Origin: Liopterus haemorrhoidalis
Lineage: Eukaryota; Arthropoda; Insecta; Coleoptera; Dytiscidae
Length of the DNA stretch: 64,000 nucleotides
Reading direction: 5' to 3'
NCBI GenBank assembly: GCA_963971575.1
Contig: OZ020611.1
Coordinates: forward strand, 227,966,260-228,030,259
The notes beneath the pieces were generated by a model. The model was given only the letters and a program-made list of their open reading frames with translations, had not been told where the DNA came from and ran no database searches. Numbering within the stretch: the stretch's first letter is position 1; each line of letters opens with the position of its first letter. Below, one piece after another: positions 10,313-25,300 of this stretch. A program made the translations under genes and the position numbers.

Positions 10313-13300
10313 CTGCACAGAAAATACAATACATATAAACAAGACATACAATATCTAACACAAAAAAAGTTAGGTTATAGAAGTAAGTAGCCGTTTTTCG
10401 GATAGTGCTGTATGTCCTACATCATGCCCGGGTAACTCTTATAGCCCGTTTGAGCATAGGGTTTTAGTTTGTGATTCGCTCACATAGCGTTGCCGTAGTG
10501 ACTTGGTCGGATGGGGAAAAACACGTTATTACCGATAAATACTTTTACCTGTTTTAAATTCATTCGCTTTAGCTCTATTCATTTTGTTTGCGATCGAACA
10601 CATGAGGTGCATTCGGCATAAGCTAATAATCTACACATTTTGATTAATTTACACAAGAAACGTTCGGCATAAAGTTTCTGTGTGCTCTGAGCTACACGAA
10701 GATCGTTCGGCAAATATCGTGCAGTGCAGTTTATGTTGCACAGTCGTCACAAGTTCAGATCGTACAGCAATCTGTGCAGTAGTGTTTTTCACGGTAAAAA
10801 TACAAGTTATTATTTCTACAGAACAATATGAGTGAAAACATACATGATATCATTGTTTATGCCTGCAGCATTTGCAAATAAATAGTACAGACATGAACCT
10901 CATGATGGAACATGTAAATACACTCAAAAAGACTAAAAATTTTCTGGATACAAGCGGAAATGTACTTTAAATTGATTTGTAGTCATGTTTGGAACAGTAC
11001 TCTCTGCATATTCAAACACTTTTTTCCAAAATATAGTGTGGTTTGGAACATTCTTCTGAATTGTCTTCCTCATCAAAAAAATTTCTTTTATATTACTTAA
11101 AAGCATCCTAAAACCTTCATGCGACATTTTTATATTATCGTACAAAACAAGAAGCATGACAGACTTCATTTAATCAAAAACACATAATTAATTTGTTTAC
11201 AAAAAAAAGGTTAGAATAACAAGAATAACTGCACAATCTGAACAAAGCGTTCGTCTTTAACTTTCTTGCACAGTGTGCACATTGGTCACGTGACAAAAAA
11301 ACTTGCACGACACAGTGTTAACACTGCACAGTTATGCCGAACGCACCTATAGGGCGAACTTTTTAAGATCGTAGCGCCATACGCGGCAAAGCTGAAGCAT
11401 TCGAAAGTGATATTAAACTGTTACTCGTGTATTTGTTTACATGGTGAAAATAAACACGAGTTGTATTTTTCCTGTTGTGAACGTAAATAGTACAGACATG
11501 AACCTCATGATGCAACATGTAAATACACTCAAAAAGACTAAAAATTTTCTGGATACAAGCGGAAATGTACTTTAAATTGATTTGTAGTCATGTTTGGAAC
11601 AGTACTCTCTGCATATTCAAACACTTTTTTCCAAAATATAGTCTGGTTTGGAAAATTCTTCTGAATTGTCTTCCTCATCAAAAAAATTTCTTTTATATTA
11701 CTTAAAAGCATCCTAAAACCTTCATGCGAGTTTTTCCGAGTTTTTTTTTTTTTCAATTTAGAGGTAATCTACGATTTACAAGACATGTATAGCGCGTTCA
11801 AAGGTGAGTTTGCAGTATAGCTCTTATGGCAAATGGGAGCGGTGTTGCCAAATGTTGTAAAAGTGTCAAACGTGTCAATTATAATAATATGAAAAACTCG
11901 TATGATTTACAAAAATCACCTCTTATAAAACTCAAAATAACACTCAACAAAAACAAATTGCCATTTGTAGAATACTGCGTCTTCACAAATCAGCGCGTTT
12001 TAGAGCTGGCAACGTCGAGAAGCAAGAAAAGGATAGCGTCATTGTGTAAACCCATTAGAGAGTATGAAAAAGAACTACTCCATATGCCCTGTACTGCAAA
12101 CTCACCTTTGAACGCACTATAATAATATACTATTCTAAAGAAATTTCAATGAAATTTTTAGTTTTTCATTGTATTTTTAATTGTTTTGACTGTCTTGAAG
12201 TAGAAGGGACTTTTAGTATATCAACTGATGATTTAGGCAAATTTTGGGTGGGATAAATGCTTTTTTTTCAGTCTTTTCTTGGACGTAAAAAATCACTTTC
12301 CATAAAATGCAACGAGCAAACATGCATGCATGGGATTGAATTTTGCCCAGTTTTAGCTTTTGGATCCATAAAAACTCTCTCTGCCTCCAAACATCGTTAC
12401 AATTGATATTTTTTTCGATTTAGGTAAATTATGGAATGTTTAAGAAGGATTCTTTCTTATTCACGATTTACATTGCGGCACACAATAAAATTGATTGCTT
12501 TTTTCCGTGATTCACAAAAATAAAACACAAACAACAAAAAAACACGTATTTGTCGACTGAACAAAACAAAACAATGTCACTTTCGTATCTTCTGTAAATT
12601 GCCACCAGATGTCAGGGCGCTTAGGAAGTTTCTCCTACGGTATATATCCCTGACATTTCAGAACGTAGGCAACCCACCAGCTTAGTTTTGACGGTTCGTA
12701 CTAGGGATGGGAAAAAAACATCGATGTATCGAAAACATCGATGTTTGTTTTAAAAACATCGATGTTTTTACCATCGATGGTCAGCTAGCGATAGTATCGA
12801 TAAAACATCGATGTCTACTACCGATGTCGATGTTTAAACTTTGAAATTCAGAAACTACCGCTAGAGGCGCTGGAATCTTAAAAATTTAATTTTTATTAAA
12901 ATTAGTACTCAAAATATAAGTGCCATCTATTGTGATATAACAATACTAATAGTGTTAGTTCTTATTCTTCATAGCAGTTAGCAGAATACGAAAAAATAAG
13001 AAGAAACTTCTAGTTTTTGCAAACAATGCGAACGACCAAAAACGCCAACAAACTTTTTCTTTTTCAGTCTTGTTGACACTTTCCCAGTTGTTATTCCTCC
13101 AATCCCTGGATTTTTGTAAGTTGTCATTAGCTATTTTTTATATATTGAAGTTGGCTTTTCCTGAACAAAATGATCAAAAGCTTCAATTAATCGGTAAAAG
13201 TAACTAGAAGTGAAAATCTAGTTCCGACTAAACCAAAGGAACATACTTTATTTCAACATAAAAAAGTATAAAAATAATTGTGTATGACAGTGTTATTTTT

Positions 13301-16300
13301 ATGTTAAATAATATAAAATTAACATTAAGATTACTATATTAGTATTGTAATAAAATCCAATATTTCATTTTAGAAATGTAAAAATAGTAAGGTCTGTTCC
13401 TTTGGTTTAAGCGGAACTAGATTTTCAATTCTAGTTACTTTTACCGATTGATTGAAGCGTTTGATCATTTTGTTCAGGAAAAGTCAACTTCAATATATAA
13501 AAAAATATCTAATGACAAATTACAAAAATGAAAATTGCGGTTAGTTCCGCCTAGAGATGGGTCGTTCATGAACGAACCGGCTCACTGAGCCGGCTCAGTA
13601 CACTGACCGAAGTGACACGGTTCACCAAATTGAAATGAGCCGGCTCACGGCTCACTGTATAGTTTCAAGTTTCAAGGATACGATTGGTCGGGCGATTGTG
13701 AACAGTGACCGGAGTGATCCGGATCTGGATCGATGTCATGTTGAACTTCGCGAGAACTTGGCTTGTAATGTATTATCATAAAGTGTATTTTGTCATCAAT
13801 TTGTAGGGCAGTTTATTTGAAACTAATAGGGTTAGTCTGTATTTTCTTACAACCATACTATATAAAAATATTAAAAATATTGCCCAAATCCCAGATGTCC
13901 GATTTATAAGGGCAATAAACATCGCCATAAACTTAACACATCTGGTTTAAAATACAGTAGCTACATAAAGTGAATTGCTTGTTTCAAAAATGTTAGATAA
14001 GAGTCGGGGCTAAGCGACGTTCTACCTACGACCGGACGACCGGCAACTGACTGACCTGTGTCTCGGGATCATGTTTAAAGAACCGGCTCTAAGCAAGAGT
14101 CGGCTCTAAGCGACGTTCTACCTCTAAGCTCTAAGCGACGTTCTACCGAACGACCGACCGACCTGTGTCTAGGGATCATGTTTACAAGAACCGGCTCTGA
14201 GCAAGAGTCGGTTCTAAGCGACGTTCTACCTACGACCGAACGACCGACCGACCTGCGTCTCGGGATCATGTTTACAGTTCATATATTGCAAGAATCGGCT
14301 CTAAGCAAGAGCCGGCTGTAAACAAGGTTCTACCTACGACCGAACAACCGACCGACCTGTGTCTCGGGATCATATTTACAGTTTATATATTGCAAGAACC
14401 GGCTCTAAGCGACTTTCTACCTACGAACTAACGACCGTCCTGTGTTTCGGAGACATGTTTACTTAACCGGATCACTGAGCCGGATCAATGAACCGGCTCA
14501 ACAAACTGAACGACCTCTACTGATCCGGTTCCGCAAACTGAGCCGAAATTCCCATCTCTAGTTCCGCCTAATCGTTTGGAATAGACCGTAGGCACAAATT
14601 AGGATTATTATATTGGGTATAATAATATTAATGTGAAATTAATTACTATTAAAAAGGAATATTTCTATTTCAAAATCTAATAAATGCTTTTTGTGTATTA
14701 TGTGTTACTTTTTTCGTATTTTATCCTTACATTATTAAATAAAACCTACATAATATAAATAAATAGATTTTTTTAATATTAATAAAATATTGATGTTTCC
14801 GATACATCGATGTTTTTCCTTCGATGGTTTTTCAACAACGATAGTAAGCGCCGATGTTAACATCGATGTTAAACATCGATGTTTTGCCTTCGATGTACAA
14901 TCCTAGTTTGTACTGTCCCAGGACGCTCGTAGTATAGGTACCCATTACCTAGTACTTACTTCTATAGGTTCAAAAGAAACTCCAACACAGAAATTCGCCA
15001 GCCAGTTTAGAGCTACGGCAATAGATGTGGCAATGGGTCTAGCGTTGATTTCAAACATTTCACTGACAAGAAACCAGGGAATCGCTGCTCCAATAGCGAA
15101 AAGCACGATGTACAAATAGATGCATACTGTACATATCCAAGCTAAGAAATGAGCTTTATCCTAAAAATAATCAAATAATATTACACAGGTACATAGACCA
15201 TTTTAATGTGACGTCACATCTGTCAAACGAGCTGTAGCGACACACACTTACTGCATAAATAATTGGCACTATTCTACTTTAGCAAACCCACTAGACAATG
15301 TTGCCAACTATAGTAAAATTAAAACAAGTAAATTTAAACTAATATCAAAATAGAATTAAAATTATTTGTATAATAATGCTTAACTTTCAGTTAAATAAAT
15401 CTTATTAAATTAATATTCCGGTATTTTATAATAAGAATAAATAATAATATTACATTCACAGCCGATTAAAGATTAAAAAAGGGGGAACATAATTTAGTGC
15501 ACCTAAAAACTGAGTGATTAGGTTAGGTTTAGTTAGTAAAAGTCTACGACAGCAGAAGCCGAAAAGCTCAAAGTAAGCTTAAAAAAGTTTGTGTAAAAAA
15601 CGTTTGTGCAGTGTAGGATGTAATTCAGTAGTTATACCTTTATCTTGTTGTTGTTATATTTTGTAAAGTGTATACATTCTTTATATATATATATATCTAT
15701 ATATATAAAAGGCAGTGTCCTGACTGACTGACTCACTCATCACCGCCCAGCCCAAACCCCTGGGCCTAGAAACTTGAAATTCGGAGAGTACATTCCCTTC
15801 ATGATGTAAGCACCCAATAAGAAGGGATTTTTCGAAATTCCACTCCTAAGGGATGAAAAGGGGTGAAATGTGATTTCACGAATTACTTAATATCTCTTAG
15901 GGCCGATGGGATATCGACTTAGTTTTTGCTTACAAGTATTACCCATACAAATGCCGAAAAACCAATTTCGGGATATTGCCCTAATCAACCCCTAAAGGGG
16001 TGAACCTACAATCGGGGTGGATTATACATCCCGTTGTATTTCCTGTGTTCGTTTAGTTGCAAGATTACTTTTTGGCACATAGGTGTCTTTTTAAAATATC
16101 TCGAAATGGTATTGACAGTTTTTTGAAATTTCACCCCTAAAGGGTGAAAAGGGGTGAATTGTGATTTTAAGGATTCTTTAATATCTCTTAGGACCAATAA
16201 GATATCGACTTGCTTTTTGCTTACAAAAATTACCTATACAAATACCGAATCACCAATTTCAGGATTTTGTCCTAATCAACCCCTAAAGGGGTGGATCTAC

Positions 16301-19300
16301 AATCAGGGTGAATTATACATCCCGTCGTAATTCCTGTTTTCGTTTCGTTGCAACATTACTTTTTGGCACATATGTGTCTTTTTAAAATATCTCGAAATCG
16401 GTTTGACAGTTTTTTAAAATTCCATCCCTAAGGGTTGAAAAGGGGTGAATTGTGATTTCAAGGATGCCTTAATATCTCTTAGGATCAATAAGATATCGAT
16501 TTACTGTTTGCTTGCAAAAATTATCCATACAATTACCGAAAAAATTATTTCATGAATTTGTTCTAATCATCCCCTAAAGGGGTGGATGTACAATCGGGGT
16601 GAGTTATACATTCCGTCATATTTCCTGTGTTCGTTTAGTTGCAAGATTACTTTTTGGCACATAGGTGTCTTTTTAAAATATCTCGAAATGGTATTGACAG
16701 TTTTTTGAAATTTCACCCCTAAAGGGTGAAACGGGGTGAATTGTGATTTTAAGGATTCTTTAATATCTCTTAGGACCAATAAGATATCGACTTGCTTTTT
16801 GCTTACAAATATTACCCATACAAATACCGAATCAACAATTTCAGGATTTTGTTCTAATCAACCCCTAAAGAAGTGGATCTACAATCGTGGAGAATTATAT
16901 ATCCCGCCGTAATTCCTGTGTTCGTTTAGTTGCAACATTACTTTTTGGCACATAGGTGTCTTTTTAAAATATCTCGAAATGGGTTTGACAGTTTTTTAAA
17001 ATTCCATCCCTAAGGGTTGAAAAGGGGTGAATTGTGATTTCAAGGATTCCTTAATATCTTTTAGGATCAATAAGATATCGACTTACTGTTTGCTTGCAAA
17101 GATTATCCATACAATTACCGAAAAACTTATTTCAGCAGTTTGTCCTAATCAACCCCTAAAGGGGTGGATCTACAATCGGGGTGAGTTATACATTCCGTCG
17201 TATTTCCTGTGTTCGTTTAGTTGCAACATTACTTTTTAGCCCATAGGAGTATTTTTAGAATATCTCGGAAAGGTATTGGTAGTTTTTTTAAATTTCACCC
17301 CTATAGGGTGAAAAGGGGTGAATTATGATTTCAAGTATTCCTTAATATCTTTTAGAACAAATAAGATATCGACTTGCTTTTTGCTTACAAAGATTACCCA
17401 TACAAATACCGAAAAACGTATTTCAGGGTTTTGTCGTAATCAACCCCTAAAGGGGTGGATCTACAATCGGGGTGAATTATACATCCCGTCGTATTTCCTG
17501 TGTTCATTAGTTGTAGCATTACTTTTTGGCACATAGGTGTCTTTTTAAAATATCTCGAAATGAGTTTGGTAGTTTTTTAAAATTTCACCCCTAAGGGTGA
17601 AAAGGGGTGAATTGTGATTTCAAGGATTCCTTAATATCTCTTAGGACCAATAAGATATGGACTTGCTTTTTGCTTACAAAGATTACCCATGCAAATACCG
17701 AAAAACATGTTTCAGGTTTTTGTCCTAATCAACCCCTAAAGGGGTGGATCTACAATCGGGGTGAATTATACATCCCGTCGTAATTCCTGTGTTCGTTTAG
17801 TTGCAACATTACTTTTCGGCACATAAGAGTCTTTTTAAAATATCTCAAAATGGATATTGATAGTTTTTTGAAATTTCACCCCTAAAGGGTGAAAAGGGTT
17901 AAATTGTGATTTTAAGGATTCTTTAATATCTCTTAGGATCAATAAGATATCGACTTGCTTCTTGCTTACAAAGATTACCCATACAAATACCGAATCATCA
18001 ATTTCAGGATTTTGTCCTAATGAACCCCTAAAGGGGTCGATCTACAATCGGGGTGAATTATACATCCCGTCGTAATTCCTGTGTTCCTTTAGTTGCAACA
18101 TTACTTTTTGGCACATAAGTGTCTTTTTAAAATATCTCGAAATAGGTTTGACAGTTTTTTAAAATTCCACCCCTAAGGGTTGAAAAGGGGTGAATTGTGA
18201 TGTCAAGGATTCCTTAATATCTCTTAGGATCAATAAGATATCGACTTACTGTTTGCTTGCAAAGATTATCCATACAATTACCGAAAAACTTATTTCAGGA
18301 ATTTGTCCTAATCAACCCCTAAAGGGGTGGATCTACAATCGGGGTGAATTAAACATCCCGTCGTAATTCCTGTGTTCCTTTAGTTGCAACATTACTTTTT
18401 GGCACATAAGAGTCTTTGTAAAATATCTCAAAATGGTATTGACAGTTTTTTTAAATTTCACCCCTAAAGGGTGAAAAGGGTTAAATTGTGATTTTAAGGA
18501 TTCTTTAATATCTCTTAGGATCAATAAGATATCGACTTGCTTCTTGCTTACAAAGATTACCCATACAAATACCGAATCATCAATTTCAGGATTTTGTCCT
18601 AATCAACCCCTAAAGGGGTGGATCTACAATCGGGGTGAATTATACATCCCGTCGTAATTCCTGTGTTCCTTTAGTTGCAACATTACTTTTTGGCACATAA
18701 GTGTCTTTTTAAAATATCTCGAAATGGGTTTGACCGTTTTTTAAAATTCCACCCCTAAGGGTTGAAAAGGGGTGAATTGTGATTTCAAGGATTCCTTAAT
18801 ATCTCTTAGGATCAATAAGATATCGACTTACTGTTTGCTTGCAAAGATTATCCATACAATTACCGAAAAACTTATTTCAGGAATTTGTCCTAATCAACCC
18901 CTAAAGGGGTGGATCTACAATCGGGGTGAGTTATACATTCCGTCGTATTTCCTGTGTTCGTTTAGTTGCAACATTACTTTTTAGCACATAGGAGTCTTTT
19001 TAAAATATCTCGAAAAGGTTTTGGTAGTTTTTTAAAATTTCACCCCTATAGGGTGAAAAGGGGTGAATTATGATTTCAAGTATTCCTTAATATCTCTTAG
19101 AACCAATAAGATATCGACTTGCTTTTTGCTTACAAAGATTACCCATGCAAATACCGAAAAACATATTTCAGGTTTTTGTCCCAATCAACCCCTAAAGGGG
19201 TGGATCTACAATCGGGGTGAGTTATACATTCCATCGTATTTCCTGTGTTCGTTTAGTTGCAACATTACGTTTTACGCACATAGGTGTCTTTTTAAAATAT

Positions 19301-22300
19301 CTCGAAAAGGTTTTGGTAGTTTTTTAAAATTTCACCCCTAACGGGTGAAAAGGGGTGAATTGTGATTTCAAGGATTCCTTAAATCTCTTAGGGCCAATAA
19401 GATATTGACTCGCTTTTTGCTTACAAAGATTACCCATACAAATACCGAAAAATATATTTCAGGATTTTGTCCTAATCAACCCCTAAAGGATGGATCTACA
19501 ATCGGGGTGAATTATACATCCCGTCGTATTTCCTCTGTTCGTTTAGTTGCAACATTAATTTTTGGCACATAGGTATCTTTTTAAAATATCTCGAAATAGT
19601 TTTGACAGTTTTTTAAAATTACTCCCTAAAGGGTGAAAAGAGGTGAATTGTGATTTCAAGGATTCCTTAATATATCTTAGGACCAATAAGATATCGACTT
19701 GCTTTTTGCTTACGAAGATTACCCATACAAATACCGAAAAACTTATTTCAGAATTTAATCCTAATCAACCCCTAAACGGATGAACCTACACCCATTGTAT
19801 TTCCTGTGTTCGTTTAGTTGCAACATTAATTTTTGGCACATAGGTGTCCTTTTAAAATATCTCGAAATGGTATTGACAGTTTTTTTAAATTTCACCCCTA
19901 AAGGGTGAAAAGGGGTGAATTGTAATATCAAGGTTCCTTAATATCTCTTAGGACCAATAAGATAACGACTTGCTTTTTGCTTACAAAGATTACCAATACA
20001 AATACGGAAAAATATATTACAGGATTTTGTCCTAATCAACCCCTAAAGGGTGAATCTACAATTGGGGTGAATTATACATCCCGTCGTATTCCCTGTGTTT
20101 GTTGAGTTATAAGGTTTCTTTTTGGCACATAGGCGTATTTTTAAAATATCTCGAAATGGTTTTGACAATTTTTTTAAATTTAACCCCTAAAGGGTGAAAA
20201 GGGGTAAAATGTGATTTCAAGGATTGTTAAACATTTTTAAGGACCAATAAGATATTGACTTGGTTTTTGCTTACAAAAACTACCCATGCAAATACCGAAA
20301 AACTAAATTTTTGATTTTGTCCTAATCAACCCCTTAAGGGGTGGATCTACAATCGGGATGAATTATACATCCCGTCGTATTTCCTGTGTTCGTTTAGTTG
20401 CAACATTACTTTTTGGCACATAGGTATTTTTTTTTAAATATCTCGAAATGATTTTGCTATTTTTTTTAATTTCACCCCTTAAGGTTGAAAAGGGGTGAAA
20501 TGTGATTTCAATAATACCTTAATTCTTTTAGGACCAATAAGATATCGACTTGGTGTTTGCTTATAAAAATTATCCATACAAATGCCGAAAAACTTATTTC
20601 AGGATTTCGTCATAATCAACCCTTAAAGGGGTGATTCTACAAACGGGGTAGATTATAAATCGCGTCGTATTTCCTGTGTTTGTGGAGTTATAACGTTTCT
20701 TTTTGGCACATAGGTGTCTTTTTAAAATATCTCGAAATGGTTTTAACAGTTTTTTACCTTTAACAAATATCACCCCTAAAGGGTGAAAAGAGGGAATTGT
20801 GATTTCAAGGACTCCTTAATATCTTCTAGGATCAATAAGATATAGACTTGGTTTTTGCTTATAAAGATTACCCATAGAAATGCCGAAAAATGTATTTCAG
20901 GATTTTATCTTAATCAACCCCTAAAGGGGTGAATCTACATTCGGGGTGAATTATAGAACCCTTTGTATATCCAGCGGTTGTTGAGTTATAACATTCCATT
21001 TTGGCATATATGTGTTTTGACAGTTTTCTTTCACTCCTAAAGGGTAAATTAGTATTTTTTTGTTAGAAATAAAAAATTACGGGAGTACATTTTTAAAATA
21101 AAAATATATAAAAATAAAATTAAAATAAAAAATTATAGGAGAGTACATTTTTCAGTATGACGTAAGAACCCACTAAGAAAGGATTTTTTCAAGTTCGACC
21201 CCTATCTGGTGAAAAGAGTAAACTGTTTTTTCACGGATACCTCAATATCTCTTAGGACAGATGAGATATCGACTAGATTTTTTTTTACAAAGGTTACCCA
21301 TACACAAGTTTAAAAACAAACTGCGGATTTTATGCCAATGAGACCATCAATATACCGTAGCGAAGCACGGGTTTTCAGCTAGTATATATATATATTTCAC
21401 ACGAACTCCTTTAAGTTTACTTTGTGTTTTTCGGCTTCTGTTGTCCTAGATTTTTACTAACTAAACCTAACCTAATTACCTTGTTTTTAGGTGCACAGTA
21501 CTTAATTTTCCCCCCATATTAGCCTAATTAAAATTGTGTATCATTGTGCATACATTTATAAAATGGTGGTTCAGAGGGCCAGTTCATTGTCCACCTGAAT
21601 TAAAATTATTTTAAATATCGATTCAATGCATAATAAATAACTACAACTGAAAAAAGTGAAAATAAATAATATTAAATTAAATTTAAACTACATTTATATA
21701 TTAAAACTCTAATCACAGTAGAAATTAAGGGAATATTACTTATTTCTATATTTCTTATAAATAAACTCATTTAATAAATTGATATTAAATTTAAATTATT
21801 TAAATTGATATATTACATTTTACTATTGCCAACACTGCACGCATACGCAGTAAGGTGGGTTTGCTAAAGTAGAATAGTACCAAATAATTAAAATAGTATA
21901 TTAAAACACGAGTTTCATAAGGCATGATTTTGCGGCACGCGTGTCGATTAGTCACGAGTTTTCTAATAGACAAGTGTGGCAAAACGCCTTATGAAACGAG
22001 TTTTTTATATTATTTTTTCTACTTTGCCATTTATTCTTAAATTTGATAAATTTTTATTAATAAAATCGGTTCACTTTTGTAAGAACACACTAGATCTGGT
22101 TATTTTGGTTACTTTTATGTTGTGTTACTGACTTTAAATGTCAATTAAAAATATTCCTTACGCTGTAAAACCGACTTTAGGTTGATAAGGTTATGATCAT
22201 TATAATTAAGATATCATTTTCATTATGACATATGTCAAATGGATCGACATTTTAAAAAAGTGACATTTTTTAATACCAACATGACATACAGCTTCAAAGG

Positions 22301-25300
22301 TGCAAACTATTCAAAACAAAATTCCCTCTTAGTTTGTTCTTACAAAAGTGAACAGATTATATATGCTGTTCGGTTTTACAGCATAAGGAATATTTTTAAT
22401 TGACATTTAAAGTCAGTAACACACCATAAAAGTAACCAAAATAACCAGATCTAGTGTGTTCTTACAAAAGTGAACAGCTTATAGCAAACCGTATCATTTT
22501 ATGCAATATTTGTTATATGTTGGTATCACTGATTTGTTGTTTTGAAATATGCTGTCAGCTGTCAGTACCCCACCCGTATTACGGGAAATTTTAGATTGCA
22601 GTATATACCTTGCAAAATTTACTTTCCCGGAAGGTAAGAGAGGCATACGGCAGAGAATATAACTTATTTGAAGGTTCATTGAACAACACTATAATATTGG
22701 GGGGGTGGGGTAACCTCATACACCAAAAAAGGAAAAGAAGGGACGTCCTCCTGGCGTTGAAGGATCTACGACCCTATTTCAGAAGGAATTTCCGCAAGAT
22801 GGATAGTTTAAAAACGAATCATAAATATGAGTTGGGGGGGGGGGGGGTTACACACCGCAAAATATGCGGAGTATTGTATTGAAGGCGGTTTTCATAAAGG
22901 GGGTGAAAACAACACGTTAACCCTTTACCGCATCGTGTGCCATATATGGCACATTCCGATTTTTATTTTTTATTTTACTTTTAAAACTGAATCAGAACAT
23001 TACTTCATGAATGTTCATATATGCCAGATACACAGCGATGGATCCTGCAGTATCTCAAGTAATGGGCTGCAATAGGTTTGAGGATATCAAGCGAATTTTG
23101 CACTTCAACGATAACTCTGAATTTATTTATTGATAAGTATTATACGACCTTTTCTTTAAAAAATTCGAGGGCGACTGCTTTTAATCCCTAATGAAGAACA
23201 CCTAGCAATTGACGAGCAAATAATACGGAATCATTTTCTTTTGTAAAATAATGTAGAATCATAATGTTCCATGTATGGCACAAACCCTAAATTATTATTT
23301 TATCATAAAAATTATAATTAATATTTTAAATATATTTTTTTAATTAATTTTTTTATCAATAAGAACCAATTCCTAATGCTCATGAATTATTTTAGCCAAA
23401 AATAAAAATTCATGCAGTAAAGGGTTAAAAACCACGAAATTGGGGGAACGAAGAATGGTCCCGAATCCAGTTTACTGACGAGTCGAGATTTTATCGACGA
23501 TCTGAGGAAAGAGTGTGACGTAAAGCTGGAGAGAGATATTCCTAATGCAACATTGTTCCAGCACTTAATTATTGTGGTGGCACTACCATGGTATGGGGAG
23601 ACATTAGTATGAAAACCCGCACAGAGTTAGTGGCTGTTAAAGGGGGGATAATGACTGCTGCCGGATTCATTAAAGATATTCTGGAACCACATGTGATCCC
23701 TTTTGGAAAAATTAAAAAAAGTCGGCAGTTTTCAAAATTTGGGGCATCTTTTTGTTTGTTTATTTTTGGACAAAATTCACATTTTAGATCAAATTGGCAA
23801 AGGAAAAATCGATTGCATTCTACGTCACCATGCTGTCTTTTAAATTGTGCCGAACATTTACATAACATCCTGTATATGTATCTGGGAAATTCGCCGCCCA
23901 TGGCTACAGCTGACGAGCCGATGGTCACGCGACGTAAGCGAAGCAGACCGAAGTAGTGTGTATGCGAAGTATGATGGCGTAAGAGTTTACGCGAAGACGT
24001 GCTATTTTTATGTTCTAATATTTGAGTTGTGTATTAATTTATTCATTAATTAAATACTTTTATACTAAACTGAATGTTATTTAACATATCCCACATGTAT
24101 GTATATCAAAAAAATATGGATCGAATTTTTTGTCCGCGAGTGTATTTACAAGGTGTTAATTTTATTTAATTGTGTAATATTTTACCTTCAATAAAACACA
24201 AAGCATAACTACTATTGTCACAATTATCATTCCCCCGAAAGATGCCAAAAGCAGTGTTTTTCTTCCAGCACGATCGATAAGAAAGAGTGACAAAATAGTG
24301 GCTAACAAATTAGTCACGCCAACACCAATAGTACAATAGGTAGCTTCGTCAGGGCCAAGTCCTGCAAGTTTGAACATTGCCGTCGAGAAAAACATAACCT
24401 GAAAACAGATTAGATATTAAGCTTGGTCCAAATTAGCGATGAAAATGTTCCTAAATCATTACTACACCAATGAATGTATCTCTAAAAGAAATTTCCCTAC
24501 CGCATTTATGCCAGAGAATTGTTGTGCCAGCATCATTACAAGAGCAATCATAAAAGGTTTCTTCAAATAATCAACAGTGAAAAAATCAGAAAATTTAATA
24601 GGTGGTAACGCGTTCATTTCTGCTGTTTGTTCTTTCATTTTATTTAAATTTGTTGTAGCATCTCCTTCGTCAAATCCAAACCACCTTAAGGCTAAAAAAG
24701 AAAAAACAAATAAAAATAAGGAGCCCATTAGCAAAAGTTAAATCCATTCGATATTTGGGATGGGGGCATAATTTGAACATGAATTTTTGTTTATATAATT
24801 TATTACATTGGACGCCTTTCTTCAATTTTCTATTTTATTGCATTCAATCAAGAATTAACAGCTAAATATATCAATTAAAAAAATTTCGTACAGGTAAATA
24901 AAAATTCTCCTTTTAGCGTCAGTATCTAAAAGCTGTTTTTGTGAGAATAAACTAAGAGGAAATTTTGTTTTCACTAGTTTGCACCTGTAAAACTGTATGT
25001 CATGTTGGCATTAAAAAAATAGAAAAAATGTCACTTTATTAATAATGATCTTAACCTAATAAATCTTAAGTCGGTTTTACAGCGTAAGGAATATTTTTAA
25101 TTGATATTTAAAGTCAGTAATACACTATAAATGTAACCAAAATAACTAGATCTGGTTTGTCCTTACAAAAGTTAACAGCATATATTTATCTAGCATAATC
25201 TCTCCAACACGAATAAAAATCTCATTTGCCACTTTAGTTTAAAATGAATTATACACATGTTACGATTTATTTTGTGTCCTAAATTAATTACGGTTTTCAC

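Larger units (their letters stand above)
12702..14905. mobile_element. hAT-type element with clustered ATCGATG palindromes
   Basis: It starts TAGGGATGGGAAAA and ends CAATCCTA. The flanking 8-mers are GTTCGTAC (12694-12701) and GTTTGTAC (14906-14913), a 7/8 match as expected for an old hAT. Both ends carry arrays of the palindrome ACATCGATGT (12720-12830 and 14785-14895), likely subterminal transposase-binding repeats. There is no transposase. The interior has been invaded by D- and E-family elements. Confidence 0.75.
15265..21881. mobile_element. Inverted-repeat transposon U, bisected by a Helitron
   Basis: The left end GGCACTATTCTACTTTAGCA and the complement of the right end GGTACTATTCTACTTTAGCA begin arms of about 430 bp each (15265-15690 and 21390-21881), including shared TTAGTTAGTAAAA and AGAAGCCGAAAA blocks. 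An 8-bp duplication AAATAATT flanks it (15257-15264, 21882-21889). Without the Helitron the element is about 930 bp and nearly all palindrome. There is no transposase. Confidence 0.8.

Noticed and set aside
16006..19341. Repeated small frames on both strands in the 290-bp array (MVLRDIKESLKSQF, MNCDFKDSLISF)
   Set aside because: Both strands are open simply because the unit is AT-rich and repeated. Frames break in neighbouring units and no start or domain is shared by all.
15830..21060. CRISPR-like array
   Set aside because: Units are about 290 bp, nearly identical throughout with no variable spacers, and the window is eukaryotic.
22834..22847. Poly-G run as a regulatory G-quadruplex
   Set aside because: No nearby promoter or exon. 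It is probably a simple repeat or a homopolymer of uncertain length in assembly.
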